In this document: piece after piece, positions 42,824-50,000 of the stretch
Layout: each line of letters begins with the position of its first letter
Numbering within the stretch: position 1 is the stretch's first letter
Assembly (NCBI RefSeq): GCF_022836935.1
Contig: NZ_CP083241.1
Span: 124,001 to 188,000 of the forward strand
DNA from: Ancylobacter polymorphus
Lineage (GTDB): Bacteria > Pseudomonadota > Alphaproteobacteria > Rhizobiales > Xanthobacteraceae
Length of the DNA: 64,000 nt
Direction of reading: 5' to 3'
Notes under the pieces: generated by a model
Database searches by the model: none
What the model saw: only the letters and a program-made list of their open reading frames with translations
Told to the model about the DNA's origin: nothing
Translations under genes and position numbers: made by a program

Positions 42824-43272
42824 TTCGTGGAGCCGTGCTTCTGCACGTCTCACACCATCGCCAGACCTCGTACTGGAGACGAGAGGCTGGTGGACAGCTG
42901 TTCGCGCGAATTCATGGGGACGAATGGTCAGTCGAGCAGGCTACCGGACCCCGGCAGGGCGACCTTCGTAGCCGTTTCGGCTTCCGTCCCAATCGGAAAG
43001 CCGAGCAGCAAGAAATAGGAGAACGCTTCACTGCGGGATTACACTATGTTGGGGACTGGCACACCCACCCTGAGAGCAGTCCGAAGCCGTCTTCGACCGA
43101 CATTTCCAGCATGAAGGACATGGTGAGCGCCTCGCGTCATGAACTGCCAGGGTTCCTTATGATGATCGTCGGCACACTGCCTAGCCCTTCCGGTATTTGG
43201 CTTTCCATTCATCGCGCGAATGGTGAGTGGAGCCGCTTTGATCAGTTGCAGCCAACAAAGGACGAGACTTGA
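42757..43272 (+). CDS. cap3: CBASS accessory Cap3: JAB/JAMM deconjugating protease
   Basis: A 171-residue Mov34/JAB metalloprotease. The upstream Glu lies in the TSYWRREAGGQLFA segment and the zinc motif reads GDWHTHPESSPKPSSTDISS (H-x-H-x(10)-D, residues about 100-115). Cap3 removes Cap2-attached cyclase from targets and so restrains the system. Start could be GTG 42757 or ATG 42763, both inside the end of cap2. Last gene of the CBASS operon. Confidence 0.9.
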   Translation: MSMPSSPSDLTFTDPTGSPRVLVRGAVLLHVSHHRQTSYWRREAGGQLFARIHGDEWSVEQATGPRQGDLRSRFGFRPNRKAEQQEIGERFTAGLHYVGDWHTHPESSPKPSSTDISSMKDMVSASRHELPGFLMMIVGTLPSPSGIWLSIHRANGEWSRFDQLQPTKDET

Positions 43273-43460
43273 TTTTCCCCTGCTGCTTCGTTGGTGCCAA
43301 TATCCGGGTCTACCGGTGCGTCGTCACTTGAACCCGTAGTTTCGCGGGCCGCTTCGATGGCGGCTCCATCTACTCAGCGACGCATGGCTCCTCCAGTGTC
43401 CCCTTCGAACCTGCATTTTATCCAGGATTCAGTATGCAAGTTCAACACCCTCGGCGGTCG

Positions 43461-43646
43461 AAGCGGCATCGCCGCTTTCCAAGAAAGTTGAGGATCCGTC
43501 GCATGGTGGGCGGGTTTGACGCACTTAGCTGCCATCCTAGATCATCCGAACGAACGGCAGCTTTCGGGGGGCAGTGCGGGCCTGACGAATGGCCAGAATG
43601 GGGGCGCAAAGCGGCCGTTCGCCAAGGGTGCCTGGAAGGCCGCTTT
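43461..43646. repeat. Cluster of three inverted repeats in non-coding DNA
   Basis: AAGCGGC/GCCGCTT (43461-43467 with 43471-43477), AGCTGCC/GGCAGCT (43527-43533 with 43556-43562) and AAAGCGGCC/GGCCGCTTT (43608-43616 with 43638-43646) fill the 500-base gap 43273-43780. The arms are variants of the same AAAGCNGCC theme, as in dispersed intergenic repeats. No gene is supported in the gap. One hairpin could end the CBASS transcript, but no T-tract follows. Confidence 0.6.
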
Positions 43647-43727
43647 CGGTCAGCTTCGGCTGTCGGCGAGACGCGGGACCAGGAGAATGGACGGCTTAAG
43701 ATCGCCATGTGGCAGACGGCGCTGCGC

Positions 43728-43755
43728 TTGATGTGCTTCGGGATGTGCATATATT
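43728..43755 (+). promoter_or_regulatory. Promoter of the second RES/Xre pair
   Basis: TTGATG (43728-43733) and TATATT (43750-43755) are 16 bases apart, 26 bases upstream of the antitoxin ATG. GATGT and ACATC around the -10 form an imperfect palindrome that may be the antitoxin operator. Confidence 0.6.
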
Positions 43756-43780
43756 GTGCGTAACATCATAGAGGTGCCTC

Positions 43781-44167
43781 ATGACCCAGGCTCAGATTGC
43801 CCACACCGCCATGGTTTCCGGCTTCGTCGACAGCCTGCAGGAGCCGCGCACGCCCTATATCTCGCCAAAGCGCCTGTCCAAGGCTCTTGGGGTCAATGTC
43901 GCCAATCTGGCTCAGCTCACCGGCGTTCATCGCAACACCTTGCGCAACCCCTCTTCCGAGCGGCTGCAGGGACGGATGCGGGAGATGGTGAAGGTAATCT
44001 CGGCGGCCACTGAGCTCACCGGAGATATCGAGAAGGCCATCTATTGGTACCGCAACGAGCCGATCGCCGATTATGGGCACCGCACGGCGGCTGAGCTCGT
44101 CGCCGATAGCCAGGTAGAGGCGGTGCTGGCCTTCATCCGCGATCTCGAGAACGGAGCGCGCGGGTGA
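43781..44167 (+). CDS. Xre/MbcA/ParS-type antitoxin (DUF2384), second RES pair
   Basis: A 128-residue antitoxin. The HTH-like region is SPKRLSKALGVNVANLAQLTG followed by VHRNTLRN, and the C-terminal DUF2384 part is IEKAIYWYRNEPIADYGHRTA and LVADSQVEAVLAFI. It should bind the downstream RES toxin and repress its own promoter. GTGA overlap with the toxin matches the pair at 12.0-12.9 kb, though the two antitoxins are clearly diverged. Confidence 0.88.
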   Translation: MTQAQIAHTAMVSGFVDSLQEPRTPYISPKRLSKALGVNVANLAQLTGVHRNTLRNPSSERLQGRMREMVKVISAATELTGDIEKAIYWYRNEPIADYGHRTAAELVADSQVEAVLAFIRDLENGARG

Positions 44168-44688
44168 GGATTGCCCGCCTCGGTCCGGACGAGATATTCC
44201 ATCGCTATCTGACACCTAAATGGGCGTTCCTGCCGACCAGCGGCGCGGGTGCCGCAATAGATGGTGGCCGGTTCAACCGGCCCGGCATCGAGGCGCTTTA
44301 TCTCTCCCGCGCGCCGCAGACGGCGCTTGAAGAATACCGGCAAGGCGCCAGCATCACACCGCCGGCAACCCTTGCCGCCTACACGGTAACGCTCGGCGAG
44401 GTCGCGGATCTCTCGCAGGGCTACGATCCGGGCGTCTGGGATGAGACCTGGAAGGACTGGGATTGTGCGTGGCGCCGCATTGCCCGCATCGACGGAAAAG
44501 TCTCGCCATCCTGGAAGCTCGCCGATCGCGTGATCACCGCCGGGCTTCGCGGCATTCTGTTTCCCTCACTTCGCCATGCCGGCGGCACCAATCTGGTGAT
44601 CTTTCCGGCCAATCTGCTCGCTGACGACACGGTCACGGTCCACGATCCCGATCATCGGCTGCCGAAAGACCAATCTTCGTGGTCGTAG
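44164..44688 (+). CDS. RES-domain toxin, second copy
   Basis: A 174-residue RES toxin. Conserved landmarks include IFHRYLTPKWAFLPTSGAGA, GGRFNRPGIEALYLSRAP, ALEEYRQG and the C-terminal DHRLPKDQSSWS, shared with the 12020-12538 toxin (SGDGAA, GARFNPKGIPALYL, GRLPKDQLSWR). It is thought to act through NAD+. It converges on the scpB gene. Confidence 0.88.
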   Translation: MRIARLGPDEIFHRYLTPKWAFLPTSGAGAAIDGGRFNRPGIEALYLSRAPQTALEEYRQGASITPPATLAAYTVTLGEVADLSQGYDPGVWDETWKDWDCAWRRIARIDGKVSPSWKLADRVITAGLRGILFPSLRHAGGTNLVIFPANLLADDTVTVHDPDHRLPKDQSSWS

Positions 44689-44715
44689 GCTTCTTCGGGG
44701 AAATAGCAGGAGCTC

Positions 44716-45405
44716 TCAGCTCTCCTCGTCAGCCTCAACTTCCTCTCCAAGCTCCTCCCCATCGCCTTCCATCATCGCCAACGGAAACTCCCCGGCGAGC
44801 AGCCTGTCCTTGCTGAGCAGGCCGGCGTCCTCCAGCGCCTCCATGTCGGGAAGGTCGCGCAAGGTATCAAAGCCGAAATGAGCGAGGAATTCTCGTGTGG
44901 TCACATAGGTATAGGGCGCGCCGGGCTGGGGGCTGCGCGGCCCGGCGGCGATGAAGCCGAGGCGGCGCAGATGGCCGATTGTGTCGCGGCTGACCTCCTT
45001 GCCAAAGAACCGGCTGAGCTCGCCCCGGGTGATCGGCTGGAAATAGCCGATGCACAGCAGCACCAGCGCCTCGGATTGGGAGAGCGGCTTGGCCTCCGTC
45101 GTGCCGAGCCCGGTCGCCACCCCGATCGCCTCCGCATAGTGCCGGCGGGTGCGGTGCTGCCAGCCGCCAGCGACCGAAACCAACTCATAAGGGCGCCCGG
45201 CGAGTTCGGCGCGGATGTCGGCGATGATGAGATCGAGATTGCAGTCGCGGCCGACCACCTTGGCCAGCGCCTCGCGCCCGACCGGCTCAGGCGAAGCAAA
45301 GATCACCGCCTCGACCCGGCCCATCCATTCGCGCCAGCGCAGCTCGGGCGGAAGATGGGTGAGTTCGGCATCGAAGCTTACCGGGGTTTTCGCGCGCCGG
45401 CCCAT
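44716..45405 (-). CDS. scpB: ScpB-like chromosome/plasmid segregation protein
   Basis: A ScpB-family protein of about 229 residues with two winged-helix domains: RVEAVIFASPEPVGREALAKVV and QSEALVLLCIGYFQPITRGELS followed by the characteristic SRDTIGHLRRLGFI. The C-terminus is very acidic. ScpB joins SMC-kleisin complexes; a plasmid copy may aid segregation. ATG at 45405 just follows the DUF1403 stop; ATG 45417 is an alternative. No smc or scpA gene is present here. Confidence 0.82.
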   Translation of the reverse strand: MGRRAKTPVSFDAELTHLPPELRWREWMGRVEAVIFASPEPVGREALAKVVGRDCNLDLIIADIRAELAGRPYELVSVAGGWQHRTRRHYAEAIGVATGLGTTEAKPLSQSEALVLLCIGYFQPITRGELSRFFGKEVSRDTIGHLRRLGFIAAGPRSPQPGAPYTYVTTREFLAHFGFDTLRDLPDMEALEDAGLLSKDRLLAGEFPLAMMEGDGEELGEEVEADEES

Positions 45406-45406
45406 C

Positions 45407-46363
45407 TCAGAGCCCATAGAGCTTGAAGCTGGAACGGCCGGTCAGCTCGCGCACCGCACCAAACGCTTCCAGCCGCTCGAACAGCCGCCGCGCGGCCCAG
45501 CGCGAGAGTTTCGGCGTCGTCAGCGTCCCGGGCACCGCGTCCTCGTCGAGCAGAAGGGCGATCGCCTCCCCCGCCCCCTTGGCGCGCAGTTTTGGTGCGA
45601 CCGCCTGGAGCCGGGCGGCGCGGGGGGCAATCTCGGCGGCGCCGCGCAGGGCCCGCGTCGCCGCCTGCGCCACGGCGAGACAGATCGCGGTGTCGAAGCC
45701 CTCGTGCCCGGGACGCGACCGCCCTCCTCCCCGGCCCGGACGGCGAAACGCGGCACCCGGCGCTTCCGCCATCAACAGCGGCACGGGCAGCGGCCAGCGC
45801 AGGCGCAGCGCCAGGACCTGGTCGGCCAGCCACCAGCCGAGCAGCTCGGCGTCGGGCCGCAGAGCGCGAACCTCCGCGGCAATCGCGGCCGCCGCGAAGG
45901 GCGCGGGCGTCGCCGCGCGGGCCAGCCCCTCGATCCGGTCCGGCAACATCGCCAGTTCGTCGCTCCAGCGAATCCCGAGTTGCTCCGTGACCGAGCGCAG
46001 GGCTTCCACATCGACACCGGGCGAGCGGCCGGCGAGGCGGCGCCAGGCGGCGAGAATGGTGCCGGCAGGCCCCGGATCGTCGCCGGGCTGGCGCAGGTGC
46101 CACGCATCGCGCAGCACGGCCTCAGTCTCGGCCCGGCCGACGACGGACATGGCGGCGGCAGCGCAATTCAAGGCGAGACGCTGGCGCCAGGCGCCGGCCC
46201 AGGGCGGAGCCGCTCGCACGAGATTATCGAGCGAATTCAGCGCCGCTCCGGCGAAAAAGGCGGCTTCGGCGGGGTCCGTCACCGGGCCAAGCGGCAGGGC
46301 CCAGCCGGGGACCGTGGGCACAGCGAAAGAGACCGGGAGGAACGGATTCGGCGCGGCGTCCAT
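45407..46363 (-). CDS. DUF1403-family protein
   Basis: A 318-residue protein of unknown function, recognised as DUF1403 from its Ala/Leu-rich helical sequence, the FFAGAALNSLDNLVRAAPPWAG segment, and the C-terminal LSRWAARRLFERLEAFGAVREL. It is predicted to be cytoplasmic and all-helical. It is translationally adjacent to scpB, which suggests a joint role in plasmid maintenance. A strong palindrome lies upstream at 46441-46467. Confidence 0.75.
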   Translation of the reverse strand: MDAAPNPFLPVSFAVPTVPGWALPLGPVTDPAEAAFFAGAALNSLDNLVRAAPPWAGAWRQRLALNCAAAAMSVVGRAETEAVLRDAWHLRQPGDDPGPAGTILAAWRRLAGRSPGVDVEALRSVTEQLGIRWSDELAMLPDRIEGLARAATPAPFAAAAIAAEVRALRPDAELLGWWLADQVLALRLRWPLPVPLLMAEAPGAAFRRPGRGGGRSRPGHEGFDTAICLAVAQAATRALRGAAEIAPRAARLQAVAPKLRAKGAGEAIALLLDEDAVPGTLTTPKLSRWAARRLFERLEAFGAVRELTGRSSFKLYGL

Positions 46364-46440
46364 GGCGGAACCCTATCGGGCTCGTGCGCTTTCGTCTATC
46401 AGATTGGCAATTAACCGCACGCACTGTCAAACGATAATAG

Positions 46441-46467
46441 CATCCGATAATCTTGCATTATCGGATG
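46441..46467. promoter_or_regulatory. Perfect 11-bp-arm palindrome upstream of DUF1403
   Basis: CATCCGATAAT (46441-46451) and ATTATCGGATG (46457-46467) are separated by five bases. It sits 78 bases from the DUF1403 start and 22 bases from the transposon target duplication. It could be the operator of the DUF1403-scpB operon or a site that attracted the Tn402-like element. Confidence 0.65.
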
Positions 46468-46499
46468 TCATGATCCTTTATATAAGAGAGGGCGTGTCG

Positions 46500-46897
46500 C
46501 TCGGCCGAGATGGCTGGAATCGGCTGGAAAGCCGTCGTTTTTCGCCTCCCCTCTTCCCGGATGGGTGGATTCCTCGCCCTAATTGAGCGGACCGCCCGAC
46601 CTGGATCGGTGGATTTCCCACGCCGCTGGAGCCGCGAGGGCACCCCTCGGGCGGAAAATCAGCCTCTTCGGGCCCGATGGGCACGGCGCCAGCGTCCAAA
46701 ACCCCTGAAATCGCCTGTTTTCCGCACAGAGCCCCACAGGCGGCCGTTTTGGCCTCTTCTGGCACTTGGACCCATCTGCGGTGCCCGATCGACCTCCACG
46801 GGCCTCTGGCAAGGTCGATAAAACACGTCTGCAAAGGTTCGTTTGCTCAAATCTGTATTGATTGTACAAAGGGCCGGAAATCGCCCCCGGAGACGCC
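46500..46897. other. Left subterminal region of the transposon, probable res site
   Basis: A non-coding 400 bases between the transposon left end and the resolvase start. It holds two subterminal TniA-type repeats. The right part (46820-46870, with TGTATTGATTGTACAA) is AT-rich and imperfectly palindromic, where a resolvase res site would be expected. Confidence 0.5.
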
Positions 46898-47830
46898 ATG
46901 GCCCGCCCCGCCTTCTCCCCTCCCCGGCCGGCTCGCCGCCTGATCGGCTATGCCCGGGTTTCGACCGACGAGCAGGCGACCGATGCCCAGGTCGACGAGT
47001 TGCGCGCGGCCGGCTGCCAGATCATCCACCAGGAGCATGGCTCCGGGGCTTCGCGGGCCCGGCCGGTGCTGGCCAGGCTGATGCGCGAAATCGGGCCCAG
47101 TGACGTCCTGGTCGTCGTGCGGCTCGATCGCCTCGCCCGCTCGGTCAGCCACCTGCTCGCGGTAATCGAGGACCTGGAAGGACGTCAGGCCCATTTCCGC
47201 TCGTTGCGCGACCCGATCGACACCTCGACGCCGCAGGGCATGTTCTCGCTGCAGGTGCTCGGCGCTGTCGCCCAGCTTGAGCGTGCCCTTATCGCCGAGC
47301 GCACCAGGGCCGGGATGAAGGCGGCCAAGGCGCGCGGCAAGCTCCCCGGCAACCCCGGCCTGCGCGAGCGTCGGCCGGAGGCCATCCGTGCCGCCTCGGC
47401 GGCACGCCAGAAGGTCTATGTCGGTGACCTGATCGCCTCGGCCTCGGCCTGGCTGCCGATCGTGCGGCGCATGCGGCCGCAGCACAGCTGGGACGACGTG
47501 GTGCGGGTGCTGAACCATCGCGGCCAGAGCTGGACCATCGAGAAGCTGCGGCGCGCCGTGCATCGGCTGGTGCAGGAGCGGATGGCGGAGGCGGAGCTGC
47601 TTCGGCGCTCACCGCGGCGTCCGCCCGAGGACCGGCTGATGACGCTCGTCGCCGGCATCGCCATCGCCGACCCGGATCTCAGCTTGCGCGACATCGCCGC
47701 CCAGCTTGAGCGGATGCGCGAGCGCACACCGCGTGGCGGGCGGCAATGGGCCGCCTCTTCGGTCAAGTCCCTGTTGGACCAAGCGCGCCGGCTGGGGCTC
47801 GTGGTGCCGCAGCCGCGGGACGATACCTGA
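46898..47830 (+). CDS. tniR: Serine recombinase/resolvase (TniR-like)
   Basis: A 310-residue serine recombinase. The catalytic domain opens RRLIGYARVSTDEQATDAQ with nucleophile Ser, then VLVVVRLDRLARSVSHLL and VAQLERALIAERTRAGMKAAKARGK. The long C-terminal part (after about residue 145) holds HTH-like segments (WDDVVRVLNHRGQSW). It would resolve transposition cointegrates of the surrounding element. ATG at 46898; a TTG at 46862 is possible. It converges on tniQ. Confidence 0.88.
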   Translation: MARPAFSPPRPARRLIGYARVSTDEQATDAQVDELRAAGCQIIHQEHGSGASRARPVLARLMREIGPSDVLVVVRLDRLARSVSHLLAVIEDLEGRQAHFRSLRDPIDTSTPQGMFSLQVLGAVAQLERALIAERTRAGMKAAKARGKLPGNPGLRERRPEAIRAASAARQKVYVGDLIASASAWLPIVRRMRPQHSWDDVVRVLNHRGQSWTIEKLRRAVHRLVQERMAEAELLRRSPRRPPEDRLMTLVAGIAIADPDLSLRDIAAQLERMRERTPRGGRQWAASSVKSLLDQARRLGLVVPQPRDDT

Positions 47831-47889
47831 GATCGCAACGTGGCCCGCTCCGATCGCGCCGCGCTGCGCCGACGACAAGCGCGCCGAAC

Positions 47890-49086
47890 CTATGCTGCCC
47901 TGGTGTCGCTGTGCGCCGGTCCTTGGGCGGCGCCACGCTTTGCTGCCAACCGCACTGCCGACGGAGCCGGGGCATCGGCCTCAGGCCGCCGGGCCAGAGC
48001 CTTGTTGGACAGGGTGTTGAGAATTCGCCGCTGCGTGCGCGGATCCTGTCCCTGAACAGCACGCCATTCCTCACTGGCCAGGATGGACCGGGCGAGCGCC
48101 AGATAGTCCGCATCCGATCGGCCTGGGGTTTTCGCGCACGAGGAAGCCATCGGCACGGGTCGCTCCTTGGGCCGCGGGCGCGGCTCCTCGGTCCAGGCCA
48201 CCAACTGGTCCAGTGTGAGGGCCAGGCGCCCCCTCATCGAGGAGTTGCCGAGGTCCAGCAGCGCCGCGACGCCCAGCAGCGTCACCATGCGCCAGCCGAT
48301 CGGCGCCGTTGCCAGCGGCTCGCCGGGATCGACCCCTGCCTGTGCCGTCGGAGTCAGACGAAGATCCGGCACGACATCTGCCACGAACGGTGTGCGACGC
48401 CCGGTGCGGGGGCGCGGCGGCTTCCACAGTAACCGGGCGACATGGAGCATCCGATCCCGAACCGCAGACTGATCTTCGATCCCTGCCGCCACCAGCGTCG
48501 ATACGGCGGCAAAGAGGTCCGCGGAACCGCCGCGCCGCTCCTGGGGCATCGTTCGGGCGATCCTGCCGCATCGGATACAGGCGAGCCGGGCCGCCGCCTC
48601 ATGAACAACGAACCGAAAACCGGAGCTGTCGAGACAGTGAGGACACGCTTCGTCGAGAACGCGATGATGGCGGCTGCAGACCACGGTCTCGACCAAGGCC
48701 CACGTCCGGCGGATATGATGGTCACGGCCGGCGGCGGCATCGTCATCAAGACAGGCCAAACAGACCGGCCGCCGGAAAGCGCCGGCCACTCTCCCCTCCC
48801 CCCAGACATACCAGCTGCGCGACCGTGACCGCGAGGAGAGCGCGAGGGCCCGCATGCGCTTTTCCGAAAGCCGGCACGCCGCCGCCCAAGCCTGCACCAT
48901 CTCGGCCGAGGGCGCGAAGTCCCGCTCGGTGAACCTGACACAGCGGTCGTCCCGGAGGACGCCAAGCCACCTCGAAAGGTCGTCGTGGATGAGGTCATAG
49001 CGGCACGCGACGCGACCTTGCCAGGATGATAGCAGCTCATCGTCTTCCGGCCTCGGCGCGAGGGGGAGCTCGCGCCGCACTGTCAT
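47890..49086 (-). CDS. tniQ: TniQ-family transposition protein
   Basis: A 398-residue TniQ. The N-terminal TniQ domain (LPLAPRPEDDELLSSWQGRVA) is followed by two zinc-finger-like Cys/His clusters, VCLACL..DHHIRRTW and CSRHHRVLDEACPHC with LACIRCGR. TniQ directs target choice with TniB. Its ATG overlaps the tniB stop. Confidence 0.88.
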   Translation of the reverse strand: MTVRRELPLAPRPEDDELLSSWQGRVACRYDLIHDDLSRWLGVLRDDRCVRFTERDFAPSAEMVQAWAAACRLSEKRMRALALSSRSRSRSWYVWGEGRVAGAFRRPVCLACLDDDAAAGRDHHIRRTWALVETVVCSRHHRVLDEACPHCLDSSGFRFVVHEAAARLACIRCGRIARTMPQERRGGSADLFAAVSTLVAAGIEDQSAVRDRMLHVARLLWKPPRPRTGRRTPFVADVVPDLRLTPTAQAGVDPGEPLATAPIGWRMVTLLGVAALLDLGNSSMRGRLALTLDQLVAWTEEPRPRPKERPVPMASSCAKTPGRSDADYLALARSILASEEWRAVQGQDPRTQRRILNTLSNKALARRPEADAPAPSAVRLAAKRGAAQGPAHSDTRAA

Positions 49087-50000
49087 CGGCCGGCCCGCGG
49101 CTGAAGGCGCGCCTCGACCTTGCGCGTCATCGTGACGAGCGGCAGCACCAGTTCCTCGGTCTGGAAACTGTCCATGGTGATACATTCGGCGCCGGAGCGG
49201 ATCGCCTCGACCGCAACCGTCTCGATCAGGCGGAAGATCCGCACCGTGACGCCATCGGTGAGGTCGAGCACGCGGGTACGGATCGCCGGCGCCGCCAGGT
49301 TCGAGGGCCGGCGCAGCGGCAGGATCGTCGCCAGGCTCGCCAGCAACTGCGCGAGGCGGGCGTTATTCTTCCAGTGCCGCAGGTGGAGGGCTTCGAACCG
49401 CTCTGCCAGCTGCGGATCGGTCAACAGCGCCTGGCGCGCGAGGTCCGTCCCCGCGCAAACCAGAGGAATCCTGAGATCGTTGGCCAGAAACCGGATGGCG
49501 TTCAGAAAGACCCGCTGTTGCCGGAAGCTGCCGGCGAGCATGGCGTGGATCTCATCGATGATCAGCATGCGGGCGCCCATGCTGCGCAGCAGCCGGCGGC
49601 AGACTTCCTTCTGCCGGTGGGTCGCCCCGTCCGCAGGCCCGGGCGCCCCGAGCGCCGTGAGCAGCTCACTGTAGATGTCCCGTTCGATCGGCTCGGCCGG
49701 CATCTGCATGGCGACGACCGGCATGGTGGTCACGCCCGTGCCCTGGTCGAAACAGGCGGGATGGTCGCGCAGGAACTTGCGGATGATCTTGGTCTTGCCC
49801 ATGCCGGTGTCGCCATAGAGCAGCAGGCACGGCATGCGATCGCGGGGCGGATAGACTAAAAGGTCCTCGAGGCGGCTGAGCGCGGCCCGTGCCTGATCGA
49901 GGTCAAGCCACCGATCCGCTCGGATCCAGGCGATCCGCTCCGCATCCGCCAGAGCGGCCTGGTGGCGATAGGCCGGCAGGAGGTGGGCGTAGTCGGTCAT
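49083..50000 (-). CDS. tniB: TniB-family transposition ATPase
   Basis: A 305-residue AAA+ ATPase. Walker A reads LLYGDTGMGKTKIIRKFL, Walker B MLIIDEIHAMLAG, with a sensor Thr in LVCAGTDLAR. It is related to TnsC/MuB and selects target DNA for the TniA transposase. ATG 50000 overlaps the tniA TGA. A longer frame upstream lies inside tniA and is not coding. Confidence 0.9.
   Translation of the reverse strand: MTDYAHLLPAYRHQAALADAERIAWIRADRWLDLDQARAALSRLEDLLVYPPRDRMPCLLLYGDTGMGKTKIIRKFLRDHPACFDQGTGVTTMPVVAMQMPAEPIERDIYSELLTALGAPGPADGATHRQKEVCRRLLRSMGARMLIIDEIHAMLAGSFRQQRVFLNAIRFLANDLRIPLVCAGTDLARQALLTDPQLAERFEALHLRHWKNNARLAQLLASLATILPLRRPSNLAAPAIRTRVLDLTDGVTVRIFRLIETVAVEAIRSGAECITMDSFQTEELVLPLVTMTRKVEARLQPRAGR

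Noticed and set aside
38861..43272. The anti-phage operon as a wholly new defence system
   Set aside because: CapV, DncV, Cap2 and Cap3 match the described type II CBASS gene order; only its setting is noteworthy.
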